A DNA stretch of 64,000 nucleotides, taken from NCBI GenBank assembly GCA_008711295.1, contig VUYV01000146.1, positions 2,193,086 to 2,257,085 of the forward strand, written 5' to 3'. Positions within the stretch are counted from its first letter, which is position 1; each line of letters opens with the position of its first letter. The notes below the pieces were generated by a model. That model searched no databases, was not told the DNA's origin, and saw nothing but the letters and a program-made list of their open reading frames with translations. This DNA is from Anarhynchus alexandrinus. Lineage: Eukaryota; Chordata; Aves; Charadriiformes; Charadriidae. Below, in pieces: positions 56,831 through 64,000 of this stretch. Both the position numbers and the translations under genes were made by a program.

Positions 56831-59480
56831 CCCCTTATATGCATTTGCCCTGAGCCTCCACTATGGTATCCTTAAAGTCTCCATGTAACCCTCACAGACA
56901 TGATTATTTTAGCTGCCCCTCCATTTTTAACAAGCTTCTTCATTTTTAGGTAGTTTCCTTTTTTTTTTTTTTAATGAAAGCACATACTGATGGACTTTTT
57001 TTTGCTTGTCTATAAGGGCTTTATGTAAGGAAGGAAAGGACAAAAGAGACAGAACACCACTGTACTGCAGTGGGCTGTGCCCACAGCACCTTATAACTCT
57101 TCACTTGCCTTCTGGAGGGGTACACAGTACTGTATTAAACTACTGCCTCTGGCTGCAGAGATTGTAACCCCAATGGCATTTGGAAACACCTAGGAACAGG
57201 TTCTTTAAAAATCAGGAACTCCAGGAAATCCTTTGCACAAAAGGTTGTTGTAAGTGTGCAGCAGACTCCTGCTGAACGTGTAGACTTGCAGTTGATTTGC
57301 TGTAGTCCATTTTGTCTTCCTCCCCAGAATCTCAGCATCATGGCAACCTTGGCATCTCCTGAGCAGTCACTGACCCCACCATGGGCTGACTGGTCCCTGA
57401 AAATGACTATACCATGATGCCAGCTCAGGAGCGAATATGTTTCTTTTAGCAGATTTATCTTCCTTGGCATGCTGCAACTGACAGTTATGGCTATGGATTC
57501 CCTTCCTTTTGCTTCCCTACCTCCTCTCCCCTCTATCTTGAAGGCAAGGCTGTTTACCAGCATCCCTGCTGTGTATAGGAGATCTGTGACTGTAAGGGCC
57601 CTGAGTACATCTCCCCCATGTCCCTTCCCACCACCCACAAAGTCTGGATGGGCTCAGTGCCAACTTTTGTAAGTAGCTGTCAGGCCTTGAGAAGCCTCAG
57701 TGAGTGCCTGCCCCTCATTCTTTCCCACACAGCTTTAAAATTCGTGCTCTCGTCCTTAGTGTCTGCCTGAACCATGTTTGTATGCTTGAACTACGTAGGT
57801 ATGCTTGTGCCTACACTCTCTGATCCTTACCCACAGGCTCGACTTCTGGCTTGAGCTGCTCTGTCACTACAGGCTTGCCTGGCAAACATGGCCTGTTGCC
57901 TGAAGTGTTGGTGAACCTGCTTTGCTCTTCTTGCTCTGGTGTTGTGGAATTTGCTGCCTCTCAGCTCCCAGTTCTACTTTCTCTGTGAAGCTGTATGTCC
58001 CTGCTGCTTCCTGACAGTCATACTGGTCAGATGGGAAAAAGCAGCCACTGAGAAAAGAAATGAGTGATAAATGGCAAAAGGATGGGGAGATAAATATCTA
58101 AGCATGACAAACTAGAAATAAAAAATATGTTTTAAGGGAAGGTGTATGATATAGTGGGGAGATCCTTGCCCCTATCCCTGCACTGAAAAGGAGAAATGAT
58201 GAGGAAAAAGATAAAAAGATGATTTTGGCCAACCTACAGAAAACTAGTCTGTACAGAAATGCTGGGCAATTGAGTTAGGCTATCAGGAGGGGATGGGATT
58301 GGCCCAGTGCAAATTTAAGACAAGAAAGGAAAAAAAAAGAAGCAGAACTGTTTAGATAAAAAGGGAACAGGGGGAACAAAGGAAAAGCTGTATAGACCTA
58401 ATCTTTGGCATTTGTGCAGCAGCTCATACAGGTGCAAATCCCTACAGTGCTTTCCATACCACAACTCTTTTTTTGGTGGTAGCAAAAAACAGTGTGGATA
58501 TTGAAGTGGTAGTGCTGTGGTATTCATGTAAAGCAGTGTTAAAATTTGTAATAGTTCTATGTGAATATTATAGTCATATCTCTACAGTAGTGACAGAGAA
58601 GTATATGGGAATCAGAGGACTATTGCAAGTTTCTTGACAGCAGCAGGTAAACCATGCATCATCTCTGAAAGGATGCCGCTGCCACATATCTTTCTTTGCA
58701 ACCTCGGATGGTCACTATGTTTACATACAGCAAAGCACTTCGAACACACTCAAAATCCATGGCAAAACATGTAGCATCTTCATAAGGCTGTTGCCATACT
58801 GGTTTGCAAGCTTCCTTTGCAGCAGTGGCAGGAGTCAGGGGTGCATTTCAACAGCTAGCATTTCTGCAATAAGCCCACTGGTTCTTTAAGGGCTTTGGAG
58901 CCATGAACTTTGCCCACTAGGAGGGGAAAAACTATGCAGCAAATGAAACTTTGATCTGAGAATTTCACCAGGAGGGTGTGGAGGGCAGAAGGGAGAGACC
59001 GTGTGCAGCAGTGCTCCTGAGGTGCCATTCTTCAGAGCTGCAGTTGCTATGGAACCCTGAACTTACTCTGCAGAGTATGAAAAGTTCAGCAGCTCTGCAA
59101 GGACTCTGGAGCCACATTGCAGCAGTAAAAGCATTCTGTAGATGTAAAACCGTTCTGTAGATATACTGTAACCATGGCACTGCAAACCTCTGCAGGGAGG
59201 TGTGAATCATACGATGGTTAAACACCGCTGCTGAAACCTGCAGTATGACAAAGCATGCAGCTCTACGGAGTATTTATAGTTGGAGCATGGCAAGATTTGT
59301 CTGCAGCACCAGTTGAAGTATGGAAAACCTTGTGCGGGCTTTCCAACAGAAGCTTAAGTTCCAGCACTCATTTGGGATGACAAGTGTGTGGCTCTGCCAC
59401 CTGCGTAGAGCAGGGCATGCAGGATGCAACAGATAGCCTGACGACACATCCCTACTTTCTACCCTGTGCCTAGAGAAAGC
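56831..59480. other. Intergenic DNA, nothing firm
   Basis: Mixed composition. A 167-codon minus-strand open frame at 57,135-57,638 has no recognised similarity, no splice context and ordinary composition, so it is not called as a gene. Confidence 0.5.
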
Positions 59481-59489
59481 ACCCCTTTT

Positions 59490-60210
59490 ACGCACTGAGA
59501 CAGAGCGACGAGCTGTCCTGTACCCACCCTCCTGCTCTGGGCCCGGTTAGACGGGCTCTAGAATGCAGCCAGTACAGTAAGCCCATTTCAGGGAAAGGCC
59601 GCAGCAGGCAAACTGATTGCCAAGCAAATGGCCAATTTATTGCCAGCGCTCGCATTTTTTTGTCGCCGTTAGTTTTCCTTTCTTCCTCCGTTGCAGTATC
59701 CGACAAGGTTCCCCATTTCCCGCTTATTACGGCGCCGGGCGAGGCAGCTACCCTCGCCCGGCGGTCCCCACAGAGCACGCAACCCTGCTCCCCCGCTCCC
59801 GCCCGCGCCCACCCCTCCCGCCTCCTGCCCGCCTCTGCTCTCCCGCACGCGCTCGCAGCTCCAATGCGGCTGCGCATGTATAGCCGCGGTCCGCCGGGGG
59901 GAGTCGGTGCGAGCTGTGCGCGTGCGCGGCGGCCAGGAAGCTGGACCTTGGGAAGGGAGGGCGGGGGCCTTGCGTTGGCATGGCGGAGGCGCGGCCCGGC
60001 GGAGGTAAGTGCGGCTGCTGTGGTCGGGGGGACGGGGAGGGNCGCTGGCGTGTCGAGGGGCGCGGGCTGTGGCACCACCTGTTGCCGCTGCCCCGTTCCC
60101 GCCCGCCGCTACTTTGCGGCGCTGGTGGCGTTCAAAATGGCTGGGCTGGCCTTTGCCGCAGGGCGCCTTCGGGAGACTTTGCCTGAGGAGGAACGTGCGA
60201 GCTTCTAGTA
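59490..60210. promoter_or_regulatory. CpG island promoter of a plus-strand gene
   Basis: A sharp rise in GC and CpG density surrounds the first-exon candidate at 59,980. It includes a repeated CCCGC/GCCCGC pyrimidine-rich tract at about 59,790-59,850. One undetermined base (n) lies at 60,042. Confidence 0.8.
59980..60004 (+). CDS. Probable first coding exon of an unidentified gene
   Basis: ATG in a good Kozak context (TTGGCATGG) encodes MAEARPGG and ends in GGAG/gtaagt, a near-perfect donor (exit phase 1). Its place in the CpG island supports a first exon. Eight residues are too few to name the gene, which mostly lies beyond the right edge. Confidence 0.6.
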
Positions 60211-61868
60211 TGTGACAAACGAACGGGAACGCCAGAAAAAAATACAAAGAGCCGGTGGGTTCCTGGAAAACTTACTGCTCTCTGCCCACCCGTGCCCGTG
60301 AAATCCAGCAGAGGGTGATGCTGTCTGCACAGGGCAGCCTGACCTGCCCTGGCCCCACGGGCCGCTGTAAAATTGCGGTGTTTCGCGCGGTCCTGCTGGG
60401 ATCTAGGAGCAGAGGTCTGGGGCGTGTAGGAGGTTACTGCCTACAGCAGGTGCCACCAGCCCAGAGTGATCTAGGCGAGGGCTCACGGGTGGAGAGCGGC
60501 TTAGGGCCCTGACCTGATGTGGGATTGAACGCCAGAAGATCAATAAAAGATTTTTTTCGTTTGTTTGTTTTTCCTTGCTGGCTTTTATGATGGAGGTATG
60601 GATTAACTTTCGTTTTACTGGGTGTGGCTGCTGAGGAGGAGGGAGAATAGCCTTTCAAGATCCATATTCCAGCCTCACTTGTGTCTTGAGTGTGTAACTA
60701 GAAATAACATTGTTGCCCAGAGTCATTAATGATATTTAGTGTTTTCATCATGTCTCTTGATTTTCTTCCAGTCTGGGTAGACTTCTTGGGTGATCAGTGT
60801 CACTTTGGGGTCACTTGATAAGGTAACTCATTGTTCATAGAGTTGTTAGATTTCTGCCAGGAAGGGTTGTGCACTTTTGTGGCTGGGGTGAAGAAGAAAA
60901 TATTAATCTCTACTTTTGTAGCATCCTGTTGATAATTTAGATTAAGGTTATCATGAGTCTATATCCTAAATAGCATCTCTTCTCCTCTGTTCTTGGCAGC
61001 CTAGCTGTCATGATAGAACAGTTATTTGAGTTTGTTTTCTGATGGGATGAAAATGGATCCACAGCTGCCTTGTGCGAAGTGGAATAGCCTGGGACATGGT
61101 TCAGAAAGCAGAGACTGATCGTTTCAGTAAAGAGAAGCTGTTGCAGGCAAACGTCTGCTTATCTCTTTATCTTCAATGCTGTCAGGCTGTGAATCAGCTC
61201 CGGCCCTGAAACCTTTGGTACAGTGTATACGTATTGGAATAAAGGGTCTTAAATAGGTATACTGAGCTAAAAATAGCTTTACTGAAAAGCAGTAGACTAG
61301 TCTGGATGGTATGCCATTTCTACATTTGCTTTGTAATACTTAAGCTAACACATATATTGCCACATGGCATTAACTTCTGGAGTTCGTTCCTTATTATGGT
61401 GATACATACTATGTTATCAAGACCCATCTTGTAAGTAACTTTGAATTGTGCTTCTGTGGTGTTTGGATGGGAACTGGCTTTTGCCCTGCAGCCTCATGGA
61501 CACAATGAATGTATTATTTTGAGAGCTTAAATATGGAAGATATTTCTGCTTTCAGGGTAGATAAGGGGAAGTAGTTGAGGTTGAAGAATGACAGTTTTGG
61601 GTCATGGCAGATACCCCATCCAGGGTATTTTGCCAATAGTGAACAATTATTGAGACCCAGGGAATGAGTATAAGAGGCAAAGGGGAAGAATATAAGAAAC
61701 AAGGCAATGGTAGAATGATTATTCACATTCACCTTTCTAGCTTCCAGCCCTGTGTACCTAGAAGGGACAGGGGGTATTTGTATTTAATAGCTATCAATGG
61801 ATTATTTTTTTTTCCCATCAGTTACCATAATTGCTGTTGAATGTAGTTTTGTTTTTTTGCCTTCTCAG
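60205..61868 (+). other. Intron-like DNA of the 59.98-kb gene
   Basis: No repeat is recognised. A strong acceptor at 60,771 (ttgattttcttccag) leads to a short open run that meets TGA unless an early donor is used. Confidence 0.4.
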
Positions 61869-61953
61869 TGACAGCTGGGTCATTATACATGATACAATGC
61901 ATCATTAAACTGACGATATCAGGCAGTTGCTATAAAGCATTGAGTAGCCCACT
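61869..61953 (+). CDS. Possible second exon of the 59.98-kb gene
   Basis: Acceptor tttgccttctcag and donor CCACT/gtaagg bound 85 nt. Entry phase 1 fits the first exon, and the open frame reads TAGSLYMIQCIIKLTISGSC. No similarity is recognised, and chance is quite possible at this length. Confidence 0.25.
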
Positions 61954-62109
61954 GTAAGGGTGAACAGGAAAGTGAAAACTTATAATACAATTATTATTGT
62001 TATGCAAAATCCATTCCATAGTAGATACTTCTTTTAGGGTGGTGAAGCTACTTATGGCGAAGTTGTAGTGGGCTAGCTAAAACTTCAGGTTCTGTTCAGA
62101 ATGTGGATG

Positions 62110-62875
62110 CACTGAATTTGAACAGTAGCATAAAAAGACAAAGAAACATAGCACCGTGCTCCAGTATACACAGGGGTCTAACCAGCTGGAAAGAAGCTCT
62201 GCAGATAGGGACCTTGGGGTCCTTGGTGGACTATATGCAGACCATGAGTCAGCAATGCACCCTCTTTGCAAGAAAGGCCGAAAGCATCCTAGACTACATT
62301 AGGAAGAGCATTGCCAGGTTGTCAAGGGAGGTTCACCCTTCCCTCTGCTCAGCACTGGTGAGGCCACCTCTGGAGCACTACATCCAGTTCAAGGCTCCCC
62401 TGTAGAAGGAAAACATGGACATGCTGAAGTGAATCCAGCAAAAGGCTATGGAGATGATTAAGAGATTTGGGCATCCATTATATGAGGAGAGGCTGAGACA
62501 GCTGCAACTGTTCAGTCTGGAGAAGTCTCAGAGTGATTTTAGTGTACAAATACCTAATGCAGGGGAGTAAAGAGTATGGAATCAGATTCTTCTCAGTGGT
62601 AGTAAGTGAAAGGACAAGAGGCAACAAATACAAATTAAAACACATAAAGTTCCATATGAACACAAGAAAAGGCCTTTTTACTGTGAGGATTATCATACAG
62701 TGGAACAGGTTGTTCAGAGTGGTGGTGGCTTCTCTGTCCTTAGAGATATTCAAAACCCAGCTGGACACAGTCGTGGGCAACTTGCTCTAGCTGACCCTGT
62801 TGGAGCAGGGTATTTGGACTAGATGATCTCAAGAGGTCCCTTCTACCTGCAGCCATTCTGTGATTCTGTGGTAAT
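62110..62875 (+). mobile_element. CR1 LINE 3' portion
   Basis: The plus-strand order is CR1 ORF2 C-terminus ('gggaccttggggtccttggt'; 'gcactggtgaggccacctct'), the GFFSVVVSERTRGNKYKL-like block, then the 3' end 'gatgatctcaagaggtccct' and the terminal octamer repeat (ATTCTGTG twice, 62,853-62,868). Small indels break the frame. Confidence 0.95.
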
Positions 62876-63557
62876 GATGGGTTTACATGTTAATCTTTCT
62901 CTAGTAATTTCTGGCAAGAGTTGTGGGAAGGGAGCATATCTTTTATTTAGATGAGCTATTACAGTTGGAATAAACAATAAGTTTCAGGCTGGCGGATTGT
63001 TTTGCATGAAAATGGGTTGCACTGCTTGAGTCTTTAAGCCTGAAACAGTGTAACTCCTGTTTAGGAAGAAATCCAACCTTTTGTAAATCTATGTCATCTC
63101 TGGAAATGATAGGATGCTGTAGGTGAATATATAAAATGATCTTTTCTGTCTTCTCTGATCAAGCTTGGTGTTCTTTGAGGAAGAGGTTTAAAGCTTCCAA
63201 TGATAATGGGGAAAGCCTCAGATTTCCATAATGCGCCATTCCTTTTTTGGGGGGGTTTATGGTTTGGGGTTGTTTTTTTTTGTTTTGTTTTGTTGGTTGT
63301 TTTTTTTCTGGGCTACAGTGTAATAAGCTACCATAAGACCAGCAGCAAGTGTCTTCCCTGTATCTTGCGCTTTGTGTTCAGCTCACTGGACCATTTCTTG
63401 TGTGGGTATATGCAGTGCTAACACAAACAGATTGTTGTGTATGTACTCTGTACTGTTATCTGTCTTTAGGTGAAAGAACAGGTTATTTGAATTGTTTTAA
63501 AACTGAAGACATTTCTTTGTCTTCTACTGGGAGCCAGCATATAAACAGAACATATAA
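62876..63557 (+). other. Intron-like DNA with a G/T simple tract
   Basis: At about 63,240-63,310 there is a T-rich stretch with G-runs (seven G, then four G, and TTTTG units). Otherwise nothing is recognised. Confidence 0.55.
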
Positions 63558-64000
63558 TCATAGAATATCCTGAGTTGGAAGGGACTCACAAGGGTCATTG
63601 AGTCCAACTCCTGACTCCACACAGGGCAACCTAGAAGTTAAACCAGATACCTAAGGGAATTATCCAAAAACTTCTTGAACGCTGAAAGGCTTCGGGCCTT
63701 GACCACTTCCCTGGGAAGCTTTTTGTAGTGCTTGACCACCCTTTCATTGAAGAACTTTTTCCTGATACTGCCCAATCTGAACTTCCCTTCATGCAGCTTT
63801 AAGGCATTCCCTTGCATCCTATCAATGGATCCCAGGGAGAAGAGGTCAGCACCTCCCTCTCTACTCCCTCTCTTGAGGAAGCTGTGGACAGCAATAAGGT
63901 CACCCCTCAGTCTCCTCTCTTCCAAGCTGAACAAAACTAGTATCCTCAGCTGCTCCTAGTAAGTCATGTCCTCTAGTCCTTTCACCATCTTTGTTGCCCT
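63558..64000 (-). mobile_element. CR1 LINE 3' portion, cut by the window edge
   Basis: The CR1 3' end starts near 63,560 ('atcatagaatatcctgagtt') and the minus strand encodes the C-terminal block [20 protein letters not shown] and RMQGNALKLHEGKF. The element continues beyond position 64,000. Confidence 0.93.

Noticed and set aside
57135..57638. 167-codon minus-strand frame
   Set aside because: No recognisable domain, no splice or promoter context, and a length that chance can give in this composition.
59488..60247. Long minus- and plus-strand frames (up to 196 codons) in the second CpG island
   Set aside because: Same composition effect. They overlap each other on both strands, and several cross the undetermined base.
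60771..60830. Second-exon candidate reading VWVDFLGDQCHFG after a strong acceptor
   Set aside because: The frame from the first exon meets TGA before the good donor at 60,821; only weak early donors would save it.
1..64000. CRISPR arrays, operons, tRNA or rRNA genes
   Set aside because: None seen. The sequence is vertebrate nuclear DNA, and no cloverleaf or rRNA-like conserved stretch was found by eye.

Overview
The window looks like nuclear DNA from a bird. It carries many 5'-truncated CR1 LINEs whose 3' ends have the avian terminal ATTCTRTG-type repeats, an ERVL-type solo LTR beginning TGTCCTGGTT, CpG-island promoters and spliced vertebrate genes. There is no operon structure. Most open frames are chance or belong to transposons. 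All calls come from reading the sequence; no database search was run.

Region 1 (1-34.3 kb, minus strand) is the 5' and central part of ICE1 (KIAA0947), the scaffold of the little elongation complex that drives RNA polymerase II transcription of snRNA genes. I mapped 17 coding exons with intact splice sites and reading phase. They encode about 2,126 residues: an N-terminal coiled coil, one giant 4,758-nt exon and most of the conserved C-terminal region. The last exons lie beyond the left edge. The intron after coding exon 3 is a U12-type AT-AC intron with textbook donor and branch-point signals, and it is followed by a 19-nt microexon. The introns are mostly unique AT-rich DNA with three to five CR1 pieces.

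Region 2 (33.9-34.9 kb) is a GC-rich CpG island at the ICE1 start. It is probably bidirectional.

Region 3 (34.9 to at least 48.2 kb, plus strand) holds six short exon-like segments that join in one continuous reading frame. They look like a real, divergently transcribed gene that I cannot name. Between and after them lie CR1 copies, a 373-bp ERVL-type solo LTR with a perfect 5-bp target duplication, a roughly 1-kb repeat with internal tandem units, and older CR1 relics.

Region 4 (50.3-53.5 kb) contains a decayed Ty3/gypsy-type pol on the minus strand (RT, RNase H, zinc finger and integrase traces). A 486-bp solo LTR lies at its 3' end in the opposite orientation.

Region 5 (59.5-64 kb) is a second CpG island with the probable first coding exon of another plus-strand gene, followed by intron-like DNA and two CR1 copies.
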